NCBI GenBank assembly: GCA_029207755.1
Contig: JARCOQ010000099.1
Coordinates: 1 to 64,000 of the forward strand
DNA from: Chamaea fasciata
Lineage: Eukaryota > Chordata > Aves > Passeriformes > Sylviidae
Direction: 5' to 3'
Length of the DNA stretch: 64,000 bases
Shown here: positions 39,201 through 52,400 of the stretch, piece by piece
How positions within the stretch are numbered: the first letter of the stretch is position 1
Layout of the letters: the number at the start of each line of letters is the position of its first letter
Notes under the pieces: model-generated
Database searches by the model: none
Told to the model about the DNA's origin: nothing
What the model saw: the letters and a program-made list of their open reading frames with translations, nothing else
Translations under genes and position numbers: made by a program

Positions 39201-41530
39201 CTTCCCATGGAGGGCCAAAGGCCTCCTACAAACTGACATCAGGCACCTGGGCAGCTGACTTTACTTTCCTCATGAAACATGCCATCATTTGTGCCCAACT
39301 CCCTCTGCCGGGCACCTGGCCTCAACCACCTACAATCCCGAACGGAACAGGATTTCTTCCAGATACAAGCTGCCAGAAACTTGAAGCCTGGCTTCCCTCG
39401 GAGGGCCAAAGGACTCCCACAAACTGACATCAGGCACCTGGGCAGCAGACTTTACTTACCCCTGGAAACAGGCCATCCTTTGTGCCCAACTCCCTCTGCC
39501 GGGCACCTGGCCGCGGCCACCTACAATCCCGAACGGAACAGCATTTCTTCCAGATGCAAGCTGCCACAAACTGGAAGCCTGGCTTCCCTTGGAGGGCCAA
39601 AGGCCTCCTACAAACTGACATCAGGCACTTGGGCAGCTGACGTTACTTACCCCTGGAAACAGCCCATCCTTTGTGTTCTAATCCCTCTGCCGGGCACCCA
39701 GCTCCGACCACCTACAATCCTGAACGGAACAGGATTTCTTCCAGATGCAAGCTGCCACAAGCTGGAAACGTGGCTTCACTTGGAGGGCCAAAGGCCTCCT
39801 ACAAACTGACATCAGGCACTTGGGCAGCTGACTTTACTTACCCCTGGAAACAGGACATCCTTTGTGCCCAACTCCCTCTGCCGGGCACCAGGCCTCGGCC
39901 ACCTACAATCCCGAACGGAACAGGATTTCTTCCAGAGGCAAGCTGCCTTAATCAGGAAGACTAGCTTCCCTTGGAGGGCCAAAGGCCTCCTACAAACTGA
40001 CATCAGGCACCTGGGCAGCTGACTTTATTTACCCCTGGAAACAGGCCATTTTTTGTGCCCAACTCCTTCTGCCGGGCACCAGGACTCGCCCACCTACAAT
40101 CTTGAACGGAACAGGATTTCTTCCAGATGCAAGCTGCCACAAGCAGGAAGCCTGGCTTCCCATGGAGGGCCAAAGGCCTCCTACAAACTGACATCAGGCA
40201 CCTGGGCAGCTGACTTTACTTACCCCTGGAAACAGCCCATCCTTTGTGCCCAACTCCCTCTGCCGGGCACCAGGCCTCGTCCACCTACAATCCCGAACGG
40301 AACAGGATTTCTTCCAGATGCAAGCTGCCACAAACTGGAAGCCTGGCATCCCATGGAGGGCCAAAGGCCTCCTACAAACTGACATCAGGCACCTGGGCAG
40401 CTGACTTTACTTACCCCTGGAAACCGGCCATTATTTGTGCTCAACTCCCTCTGCCGGGCACCAGGCCTTGGCCCCCTACAATCCCGAACGGAACAGGAGT
40501 TCTTCCAGATGCAAGCTGCCACAAGCAGGAAACCTGGCTTCCCATGGAGGGCCAAAGGCCTCCTACAAACTGACATCAGGCACCTGGGCAGCTGACTTTA
40601 CTTTCCTCATGAAACAGGCCATCATTTGTGCCCAACTCCGTCTGCCGGGCACCTGGCCTCGGCCACCTACAATCCCGAACTTAACAGGATTTCTTCCAGA
40701 TACAAGCTGCCACAAACTTGAAGCCTGGCTTACCTTGGAGGGCCAAAGGACTCCTACAAACTGACATCAGGCACGTTGGCAGCTGACTTTACTTACCCCT
40801 GGAAACAGGCCATCCTTTGTGCCCAACTCCCTCTGCCGGGCATTTGGCCTCGGCCACCTATAATCCCGAACGGAACCGGAGTTCTTCCAGATGCAAGCTG
40901 CCACAAGCTGGAAACGTGGCTTCACTTGGAGGGCCAAAGGCCGCCTACAAACTGACATCAGGCACCTGGCTAGCTGACTTTACTTACCCCTGGAAACAGG
41001 CCATCATTTGTGCCCAACTCCCTCTGCCGGGCACCTGGCCTCAGCCACCTACAATCCCGAACGGAACAGGATTTCTTCCAGATTCAAGCTGCCACAAGCT
41101 GAAAGACTGGTTTCCCATGGAGGACCAAAGGCCTCCTACAAACTGACATCAGGCACCTAAGCAGCTGACTTTACTTACCCCTGGATACAGGCCATCCTTT
41201 GTGCCCAACTTCCTCTGCCGGGCACCAGGCCTCGGCCACCTGCAATCCCGAACAGATCAGGATTACGTCCCGATGCAAGCTGCCACAAGCTGGAAGCCTG
41301 GCTTTCCATGGAGGACCAATAGCCACCTGCAAACTGACATCAGGCACCTGGGCAGCTGACTTTACTTACCCCTGGAAACAGCCCATCCTTTGTGTCCAAC
41401 TCCCTCATCCGGGCACCCACCTCCGGCCACCTACAATCCCGAACGGAACAGGATTTCTTCCAGATGCAAGCTGCCTGAAGCAGGAAGCCTAGCTTCCCAT
41501 GGAGGGCCAAAGGCCTCCTAAAAACTGACA

Positions 41531-41721
41531 TCAGGCACCTGGGCTGCTGACTTTACTTTCCTAAAGAAACATGACATTATTTGTGCCCAACTCTCTCAGC
41601 CGGGCAACTGGGCTCGGCCACCTACAATCCCGAACGGAACAGGATTTCTTCCGGATGCAAGCTGCCTTGAACAGGAAGACTTGCTTCCCTTGGAAGGCCA
41701 AAGGCCTCCTACAAACTGACA
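41531..41721 (+). repeat. Divergent monomer subtype, fourth
   Basis: Opens tcaggcacctgggctgctg and has ttccggatgcaag and ccttggaaggcc, marks absent from the first three. It followed a separate path before the 13-kb duplication. Confidence 0.85.
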
Positions 41722-43374
41722 TCAGGCACCTGGGCAGCTGACTTTACTTACCCCTGGAATCAGGCCATCCTTTGTGCGCAACTCCCTCTGCCGGGCACCA
41801 GGCCTTGGCCACCTACAATCCCGAACGGAACAGGAGTTCTTCCAGATGCAAGCTGCCACAAGCTGGAAGCGTGGCTTTCCATGGAGGACCAAAGGCCTCC
41901 TACAAACTGACATCAGGCATTTGGGCAGCTGACTTTACTTTCCTCATGAAACAGGCCATCATTTGTGCCCAACTCCCTCTGCTGGGCACCTGGCCTCGGC
42001 CACCTACAATCCCGAACGGAACAGGATTTCTTCCAGATGCAAGCTGCCACAAGCTGAAAGACTGGTTTCCCATGGAGGACCAAAGGCCTCCTACAAACTG
42101 ACATCAGGCACCTAAGCAGCTGACTTTACTTACCCCTGGATACAGGCCATCCTTTGTGCCCAACTTCCTCTGCCGGGCACCAGGCCTCGGCCACCTGCAA
42201 TCCCGAACAGATCAGGATTACTTCCCGATGCAAGCTGCCACAAGCTGGAAGCCTGGCTTTCCATGGAGGACCAATAGCCACCTGCAAACTGACATCAGGC
42301 ACCTGGGCAGCTGACTTTACTTACCGCTGGAAACAGCCCATCCTTTGTGTCCAACTCCCTCATCCGGGCACCCACCTCCGGCCACCTACAATCCCGAACG
42401 GAACAGGATTTCTTCCAGATGCAAGCTGCCTCAAGCAGGAAGCCTGGCTTCCCATGCAGGGCCAAAGGCCTCCTAAAAACTGACATCAGGCACCTGGGCA
42501 GCTGACTTTACTTATCCCTGGAAACAGGACATCCTTTGAGCCCAACTCCCTCTGCCGGTCAGCTGGCCTCGGCCACCTACAATCCCGAACGGAACCGGAG
42601 TTCTTCCAGATGCAAGCTGCCACAAGCTGGAAATGTGGCTTGACTTGGAGGGCCAAAGGCCTCCTACAAACTGACATCAGGCACCTGGGCAGCTGACTTT
42701 ACTTACCCCTGGAAACAGCCCATCAGTAGTGCTCAACTCCTTCGGCCGGGCACCAGGCCTTGGCCACCTACAATCCCGAACGGAACAGCATTTCTTCCAG
42801 ATGCAAGCTGCCACAAGCTGGAAGCATGACTTCGCATAGAGGACCAAAGGCCTCCTACAAACTGACATCATGCACCTGGGCAGCTGACTTTACTTTCCTC
42901 ATGAAACAGGCCATCATTTGTGCCCAACTCCCTCTGCCGGGCACCAGACCTCGGCCACCTACAATCCCGAACGGAACAGCATTTCTTCCAGATGCAAGCT
43001 GCCACAAGCAGGAAGCCTGGCTTCTCTTGGAGGGCCAAAGGCCTCCTACAAACTGACATCAGGCACCAGGGATGCTGACTTTACTTACCCCTGGAAACAG
43101 CCCATCCTTTGTGCCCAACTCCCTCAGCCCGGCACCTGGCCTCGGCCACCTACAATCGCGAACGGAACAGGATTTCTTCCCGATGCAAGCTGCCACTAGC
43201 TGGAAGCCTGGCTTCCCATGGAGGACCAAAGGCCTCCTACAAACTGACATCAGGCACTTGGGCAGCTGACTTTACTTTCCTCATGAAACAGGCTATCATT
43301 TGTGCCCAACTCCCCCTGCCGGGCACCTGGCCTCGGCCACCTACAATCCCAAACGGAACAGGATTTCTTCCAGA

Positions 43375-43440
43375 TGCAAGCTGCCTCAAGCAGGAAGCCT
43401 GGCTTCCCATGCAGGGCCAAAGGCCTCCTAAAAACTGACA
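43375..43440 (+). repeat. Chimeric junction monomer tail
   Basis: The monomer starting at 43250 has the left part of the ctatcatttg / cccaaacgg type, as at 56430. Its last 66 bases carry gcctcaagcagg, cccatgcaggg and ctcctaaaaactg, a combination otherwise seen at about 42428-42481 and its duplicate at about 55608-55661. It therefore joins two monomer types at the boundary between the 13-kb copies. Confidence 0.7.
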
Positions 43441-46400
43441 TCAGGCACCTGGGCAGCTGACTTTACTTACCCCTGGAAACAGGCCATCCTTTGTGCCCAA
43501 CTCCCTCTGCTGGGCACCCAGCTCCGGCCACCTACAATCCCGAACGGAACAGGATTTCTTCCCGATGCAAGCTGCCTTGAACATAAAGACTCGCTTCCCA
43601 TGGAGGGCCAAAGGCCTCCTACAAACTGACATCAGGCACCTGGGCAGCTGACTTTACTTACCCCTGGAAACAGTCCATCCTTTGTGTCCAACTCCCTCAT
43701 CCGGGCACCCAGCTCCGGCCACCTACAATCCCGAACGGAACAGGATTTCTTCCCGATGCAAGCTGCCTTGAACATAAAGACTAGCTTCCCTTGGAGGGCC
43801 AAAGGCCTCCTACAAACTGACATCAGGCACCTGGGCAGCTGACTTTACTTACCCCTGGAAACAGGCCATCCTTTGTGCCCAACTCCCTCTTTCGGGCACC
43901 AGGCCTCGGCCACCTACAATCCCGAACGGAACAGCATTTCTTCCCGATGCAAGCTGCCTTGAACAGGAAGACTTGCTTCCCTTGGAGGGTCAAAGGCCTC
44001 CTACAAACTGACATCAGGCACCTGGGCAGCTGACTTTCCTTAACTCTGGAAACAGGCCATCCTTTGTGCCCAACTCCCTCTGCCGGACCCCCAGCTTCGG
44101 CCACCTACAATCCCAAACGGAACCGGAGTTCTTCCAGATGCAAGCTGCCACAAGCTGGAAGCGTGGCTTTCCATGGAGGACCAAAGGCCTCCTACAAACT
44201 GACATCAGGCATTTGGGCAGCTGACTTTACTTTCCTCATGAAACAGGCCATCATTTGTGCCCAACTCCCTCTGCTGGGCACCTGGCCTCGGCCACCTACA
44301 ATCCCGAACAGAACAGGATTTCTTCCAGATGCAAGCTGCCACAAACTGGAAGCCTGGCTTCCCATGGAGGGCCAAAGGCCTCCTACAAACTGACATCAGG
44401 CACCTGGGGAGCTGACTTTACTTACCCCTGGAAACAGGCCAACATTTGTGCCCAACTCCCTCTGCCTGGCACCAGGCCTTGGCCACCTACAATCCCGAAT
44501 GAAACAGGATTTCTTCCAGATGCAAGCTGCCACAAGCAGGAAATCTGGCTTCCCATGGAGGGCCAAAAGCCTCCTACAAACTGACATCAGGCACCTGGGC
44601 AGCTGACTTTACTTACCCCTAGAAACAGCCCATCATTTGTGTCCAACTCCCTCAGCCGGGCACCCAGCTCCGGACTCCTACAATCCCGAACAAAACAGGA
44701 TTTCTTCCAGATGCAAGCTGCCACAAGCAGGAAGCCTGGCTTCCCATGGAGGGCCAAAGGCCTCCTACAAACTGACATCAGGCACGTGGGCAGCTGACTT
44801 TACTTATCCCTCTAAACAGGACATCGTTTGTGCCCAACACCCTCTGCCGGGCACCTGGCCTCGGCCACCTACAATCCCGAACGGAACAGGATTTCTTCCA
44901 GATGCAAGCTGCCACAAGCTGGAAGACTAGCTCACCTTGGAGGGCCAAAGGACTTCTACAAACTGACATCAGGCACCTGGGCAGCTGACTTTACTTACCC
45001 CTGGAAACAGTCCATCCTTTGGGCCCAACTCCCTCTGCCGGGCACCAGGCCTTGGCCACCTACAATCCCGAACGGAACAGGAGATCTTCCAGATGCAAGC
45101 TGCCACAAGCAGGAAGCCTGGCTTCCCATGGAGGGCCAAAGGCCTCCTACAAACTGACATCAGGCACCTGGGCAGCTGACTTTACTTACCCCTGGAAACA
45201 GGCCATCCTTTGTGCCCAACTCCTTCTGCCGGGCACCAGGCCTTGGCCACCTTCAATCCCGAACGGAACAGCATTTCTTCCAGATGCAAGCTGCCACAAG
45301 CTGGAAGCATGACTTCGCATGGAGGACCAAAGGCCTCCTACAAACTGACATCATGCACGTGGGCAGCTGACTTTACTTTCCTCATGAAACAGGCCATCAT
45401 TTGTGCCCAGCTCCCTCTGCCGGGCACCTGACCTCGGCCACCTACAATCCCGAACGGAACAGCATTTCTTCCAGATGCAAGCTGCCACAAGCAGGAAGCC
45501 TGGCTTCTCTTGGAGGGCCAAAGGCCTCCTACAAACTGACATCAGGCACCTGGGATGCTGACTTTACTTACCCTTTCAAACAGCCCATCCTTTGTGACCA
45601 ACTCCCTCAGCCCGGCACCTGGCCTCGGCCACCTACAATCCCGAACGGAACAGCATTTCTTCCAGATTCAAGCTGCCACAAGCAGGAAGCCTGGCTTCCC
45701 TTGGAGGGCCAAAGGCCTCCTACAAACTGACATCAGGCACGTGGGCAGCTGACTTTACTTATCCCTCTAAACAGGACATCGTTTGTGCCCAACTCCCTCT
45801 GCCGGGCACCTGGCCTCGGCCACCTACAATCCCGAACGGAACAGAAATTCTTCCAGATGCAAGCTGCCACAAGCTGGAAGACTAGCTCGCCTTGGAGGGC
45901 CAAAGGCCTCCTACAAACTGACATCAGGCACCTGGGCAGCTGACTTTACTTACCCCTGGAAACAGTCCATCCTTTGTGCCGAACTCCCTCTGCCGGGCAC
46001 CAGGCCTTGGCCACCTACAATCCCGAACAGAACAGGAGATCTTCCAGATGCAAGCTGCCACAAGCAGGAACCCTGGCTTCCCATGGAGGGCCAAAGGCCT
46101 CCTACAAACTGACATCAGGCACCTGGGCAGCTGACTTTACTTACCCCTGGAATCAGGCCATCCTTTGTGCCCAACTCCCTCTGCTGGGCACCCAGCTCCG
46201 GCCACCTACAATCCCGAACGGAACAGGATTTCTTCCAGATGCAAGCTGCCACAAACTAGAAGCCTGGCTTCCCATGGAGGGCCAAAGGCCTCCTACAAAC
46301 TGACATCAGGCACCTGGGCAGCTGACTTTACTTACCCCTGGAAACAGTCCATCCTTTGTGCCGAACTCCCTCTGCCGGGCACCAGGCCTTGGCCACCTAC

Positions 46401-49400
46401 AATCCCGAACAGAACAGGAGATCTTCCAGATGCAAGCTGCCACAAGCAGGAACCCTGGCTTCCCTTTGAGGGCCAAAGGCCTCCTACAAACTGACATCAG
46501 GCACCTGGGCAGCTGACTTTACTTACCCCTGGAAACAGTCCATCCTTTGTGCCCAACTCCCTCTGCCGGGCACCAGGTCTTGGCCACCTACAATCCCGAA
46601 CGGAACAGGATTTCTTCCAGATTCAAGCTGCCACAAGCAGGAAGCCTGGCTTCCTATGGAGGGCCAAAGGCCTCCTACAAACTGACATCAGGCACCTGAG
46701 CAGCTGACTTTACTTATCCCTGGAAACAGGCCATCCTTTGTGCCCAACTCCCTCTGACGGGCATTTGGCCTCGGCCACATACAATCCCGAACGGAACAGG
46801 ATTTCTTCCAGATGCAAGCTGCCACAAGCTGAAAGACTGGTTTCCCATGGAGGACCAAAGGCCTCCTACAAACTGACATCAGGCACCTGGGCAGCTGACT
46901 TTACTTACCCCTGGATACAGGCCATCCTTTGTTCCCAACTCTATCTGCCGGGCACCAGGCCTCGGCCACCTGCAATCCCGAACAGATCAGGATTACTTCC
47001 CGATGCAAGCTGCCACAAGTTGGAAGACTAGCTTCCCTTGGAGGGCCAAAGGCCTCCTACAAACTGACATCAGGCACCTGGGCAGCTGACTTTACTTACC
47101 CCTGGAATCAGGCCATCCTTTGTGCGCAACTCCCTCTGCCGGGCACCAGGCCTTGGCCACCTACAATCCCGAACGGAACAGGATTTCTTCCAGATGCAAG
47201 CTGCCACAAGCTGGAAGCGTGGCTTTCCATGGAGGACCAAAGGCCTCCTACAAACTGACATCAGGCATTTGGGCAGCTGACTTTACTTTCCTCATGAAAC
47301 AGGCCATCATTTGTGCCCAACTCCCTCTGCTGGGCACCTGGCCTCGGCCACCTACAATCCCGAACGGAACAGGATTTCTTCCAGATGCAAGCTGCCACAA
47401 GCCGAAAGACTGGTTTCCCATGGAGGACCAAAGGCCTCCTACAAACTGACATCAGGCACCTAAGCAGCTGACTTTACTTACCCCTGGATACAGGCCATCC
47501 TTTGTGCCCAACTTCCTCTGCCGGGCACCAGGCCTCGGCCACCTGCAATCCCGAACAGATCAGGATTACTTCCCGATGCAAGCTGCCACAAGCTGGAAGC
47601 CTGGCTTTCCATGGAGGACCAATAGCCACCTGCAAACTGACATCAGGCACCTGGGCAGCTGACTTTACTTACCGCTGGAAACAGCCCATCCTTTGTGTCC
47701 AACTCCCTCATCCGGGCACCCACCTCCGGCCACCTACAATCCCGAACGGAACAGGATTTCTTCCAGATGCAAGCTGCCTCAAGCAGGAAGCCTGGCTTCC
47801 CATGGAGGGCCAAAGGCCTCCTAAAAACTGACATCAGGCACCTGGGCAGCTGACTTTACTTATCCCTGGAAACAGGACATCCTTTGTGCCCAACTCCCTC
47901 TGCCGGGCAGCTGGCCTCGGCCACCTACAATCCCGAACGGAACCGGAGTTCTTCCAGATGCAAGCTGCCACAAGCTGGAAATGTGGCTTCACTTGGAGGG
48001 CCAAAGGCCTCCTACAAACTGACATCAGGCACCTGGGCAGCTGACTTTACTTACCCCTGGAAACAGCCCATCAGTAGTGCCCAACTCCTTCGGCCGGGCA
48101 CCAGGCCTTGGCCACCTACAATCCCGAACGGAACAGCATTTCTTCCAGATGCAAGCTGCCACAAGCTGGAAGCATGGCTTCGCATGGAGGACCAAAGGCC
48201 TCCTACAAACTGACATCATGCACCTGGGCAGCTGACTTTACTTTCCTCATGAAACAGTCCATCATTTGTGCCCAACTCCCTCTGCCGGGCACCAGACCTC
48301 GGCAACCTACAATCCCGAACGGAACAGCATTTCTTCCAGATGCAAGCTGCCACAAGCAGGAAGCCTGGCTTCTCTTGGAGGGCCAAAGGCCTCCTACAAA
48401 CTGACATCAGGAACCAGGGATGCTGACTTTACTTACCCCTGGAAACAGCCCATCCTTTGTGCCCAACTCCCTCAGCCCGGCACCTGGCCGCGGCCACCTA
48501 CAATCGCGAACGGAACAGGATTTCTTCCCGATGCAAGCTGCCACTAGCTGGAAGCCTGGCTTCCCATGGAGGACCAAAGGCCTCCTACAAACTGACATCA
48601 GGCACTTGGGCAGCTGACTTTACTTTCCTCATGAAACAGGCTATCATTTGTGCCCAACTCCCCCTGCCGGGCACCTGGCCTCGGCCACCTAGAATCCCAA
48701 ACGGAACAGGATTTCTTCCAGATGCAAGCTGCCACAAGCAGGAACCCTGGCTTCCCATGGAGGGCCAAAGGCCTCCTACAAACTTACATCAGGCACCTGA
48801 GCAGCTGACTTTACCTATCCCTGGAAACAGGCCATCCTTTGTGCCCAACTCCCTCTGCCGGGCATTTGGCCTCGGCCACCTACAATCCCGAACGGAACAG
48901 GATTTCTTCCAGATGCAAGCTGCCACAAGCTGAAAGACTGGTTTCCCATGGAGGACCAAAGGCCTCCTACAAACTGACATCAGGCACCTGGGCAGCTGAC
49001 TTTACTTACCCCTGGATACAGGCCATCCTTTGTTCCCAACTCCCTCTGCCGGGCACCAGGCCTCGGCCACCTGCAATCCCGAACAGATCAGGATTACTTC
49101 CCGATGCAAGCTGCCACAAGTTGGAAGACTAGCTTCCCTTGGAGGGCCAAAGGCCTCCTACAAACTGACATCAGGCACCTGGGCAGCTGACATTACTTAC
49201 CCCTGGAATCAGGCCATCCTTTGTGCGCAACTCCCTCTGCCGGGCACCAGGCCTTGGCCACCTACAATCCCGAACGGAACAGGATTTCTTCCAGATGCAA
49301 GCTGCCACAAGCTGGAAGCGTGGCTTTCCATGGAGGACCAAAGGCCTCCTACAAACTGACATCAGGCATTTGGGCAGCTGACTTTACTTTCCTCATGAAA

Positions 49401-52400
49401 CAGGCCATCATTTGTGCCCAACTCCCTCTGCTGGGCACCTGGCCTCGGCCACCTACAATCCCGAACGGAACAGGATTTCTTCCAGATGCAAGCTGCCACA
49501 AGCTGAAAGACTGGTTTCCCATGGAGGACCAAAGGCCTCCTACAAACTGACATCAGGCACCTGGGCAGCTGACTTTACTTACCCCTGGAAACAGCCCATC
49601 CTTTGTGTCCAACTCCCTCAGCCGGGCACCCAGCTCTGGAATCCTACAATCCCGAACAAAACAGGATTTCTTCCAGATGCAAGCTGCCACAAGCAGGAAG
49701 CCTGGCTTCCCATGGAGGGCCAAAGGCCTCCTACAAACTGACATCAGGCACCTGGGCAGCTGACTTTACTTACCCCTGGAAACAGGCCATCCTTTGTGCC
49801 CAACTCCCTCTGCTGGGCACCCAGCTCCGGCCACCTACATTCCCGAACGGAACAGGATTTCTTCCCGATGCAAGCTGCCTTGAACATAAAGACTCGCTTC
49901 CCTTGGAGGGCCGAAAACCTCCTACAAACTGACATCAGGCACCTGGGCAGCTGACTTTACTTACCTTTGGAAACAGCCCATCCTTTGTGCCCAACTCCCT
50001 CTGCCGGGCACCAGGCCTTGGCCACCTACAATCCCGAACGGAACAGGATTTCTTCCAGATGCAAGCTGCCACAAGCAGGAAGCCTGGCTTCCCATGGAGG
50101 GCCAAAGGCCTCCTACAAACTGACATCAAGCACTTGGGCAGCTGACTTTACTTACCCCTGGAAACAGGACATCCTTTGTGCCCAACTCCCTCTGCCGGGC
50201 ACCTGGCCTCGGCCACCTACAATCCCGAACGGAACAGAATTTCTTCCAGATGCAAGCTGCCACAAACTGGAAGACTAGCTTCCCTTAAAGGGGCCAAAGG
50301 CCTCCTACAAACTGACATCAGGCACCTGGGCAGCTGACTTTATTTACCCCTGGAAACAGCCCATCCTTTGTGCCCAACTCCCTCAGCCGGGCCCACAGCT
50401 TTGGCGACCTACAATCCCGAACGGAACAGGAGTTCTTCCAGATGCAAGCTGCCACAAGCTGGAAACGTGGCTTCACTTGGAGGGCCAAAGGGCTCCCACA
50501 AACTGACATCAGGCACGTGGGCAGCTGACTTTCCTTACCTCTGGAAACAGGCCATCCTTTGTGCCCAACTCCCTCTGCCGGGCACCTGGACGCGGCCACC
50601 TACAATCCCGAACGGAACAGGATTTCTTCCCGATGCAAGCTGCCACTAGCTGGAAGCTTGGCTTCCCATGGAGGACCAAAGGCCTCCTACAAACTGACAT
50701 CAGGCACTTGGGCAGCTGACTTTACTTTCCTCATGAAACAGGCCATCATTTGTGCCTACCTCCCTCTGCTGGGAACCTGGCCTCGGCCACCTACAATCCC
50801 GAACGGAACCGGATTTCTTCCAGATGCAAGCTGCCACAAAGTGGAAGCCTGGCTTCCCTTGGAGGGCCAAAGGCCTCCTACAAACTGACATCAGGCACCT
50901 TGGCAGCTGACTTTACTTACCCCTGGAAACAGCCCATCCTTTGTGTTCAACTCCCTCCGCCAGGCACCCAGCTCCGACCACCTACAATCCCGAACGGAAC
51001 AGGATTTCTTCCAGATGCAAGCTGCCACAAGCTGGAAAGGTGGCTTTACTTGGAGGGCCAAAGGCCTCATACAAACTGACATCACGCACTTGGGCAGCTG
51101 ACTTTACTAACCCCTGGAAACAGGACATCCTTTGTGCCCAACTCCCTCTGCCGGGCACCAGGCCTCGGCCACCTACAATCCCGAACGGAACAGGATTTCT
51201 TCCCGATGCAAGCTGCCTTGAACATAAAGACTAGCTTCCCTTGGAGGGCCAAAGGCCTCCTACAAACTGACATCAGGCACCAGGGCAGCTGACTTTATTT
51301 ACCCTAGGAAACAGGCCATCCTTTGTGCCCAACTCCCTCTGCCGGGCACCAGGACTCGCCCACCTACAATCTTGAACGTAACAGGATTTCTTCCAGATGC
51401 AAGCTGCCACAAGCAGGAAGCCTGGCTTCCCATGGAGGGCCAAAGGCCTCCTACAAACTGACATCAGGCACCTGGGCAGCTGACTTTACTTACCCCTGGA
51501 AACAGGACATCCTTTGTGCCCAACTCCCTCTGCCGGGCACCAGGCCTCGGCCACCTACAATCCCGAACGGAACAGGATTTCTTCCAGATGCATGCTGCCA
51601 CTAGCTGGAAGCTTGGCTTCCCATGGAGGACCAAAGGCCTCCTACAAACTGACATCAGGCACTTGGGCAGCTGACTTTACTTTCCTCATGAAACAGGCCA
51701 TCATTTGTGCTCAACTCCCTCTGCCGGGCACCAGGCCTTGGCCCACTGCAATCCCGAACGGAACACGAGTTCTTCCAGATACAAGCTGCCACAAGCTGGA
51801 AACGTGGCTTCACTTGGAGGGCCAAAGGCCTCCTACAAACTGACATCAGGCACCTGGGCAGCTGACTTTACTTACCCCTGGAAACAGACCATCCTTTGTG
51901 TTCAACTCCCTCAGCCAGGCACCCAGCTCCGACCACCTACAATCCCGAACGGAACAGGAGATCTTCCAGATGCAAGCTGCCACAAGCTGGAAACGTGGCT
52001 TCACTTGGAGGGCCAAAGGCCTCCTACAAACTGACATCAGGCACTTGGGCACCTGACTTTACTTACCCCTGGAAACAGGACATCCTTTGTGCCCAACTCC
52101 CTCAGCCGGGCACCCTGCTCCGGCCACCTACAATCCCGAACGGAACAGGATTTCTTCCAGATGCAAGCTGCCTTAAACAGGAAGACTAGCTTCCATTGGA
52201 GGGCCAAAGGCCTCCTACAAACTGACATCAGGCACCTGGGCACCTTACTTTATTTACCCCTGGAAACAGGCCATCCTTTGTGCCCAGCTCCCTCTGCCTG
52301 GCACCAGGCCTCGCCCACCTACAATCTCGAACGGAACAGGATTTCTTCCAGATGCAAGCTGCCACAAGCAGGAAGCCTGGCTTCCCATGGAGGGCCAAAG

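Larger units (their letters stand above)
30259..43440 (+). repeat. ~13.18-kb tandem duplication, copy 1
   Basis: Sixty-nine monomers repeated at 43441 onward. The offset is 13182 bp up to about 33915 and 13180 bp after 34011. The shift is caused by two one-base insertions present only here: an extra c in the run at 33917-33921 and a g at 34010. The only other differences I found are g at 30404 (a at 43586) and a c-run of five at 43312-43316 (four at 56492-56495). Left homology ends near 30259. The last 66 bases (43375-43440) are not matched in copy 2. Confidence 0.92.
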
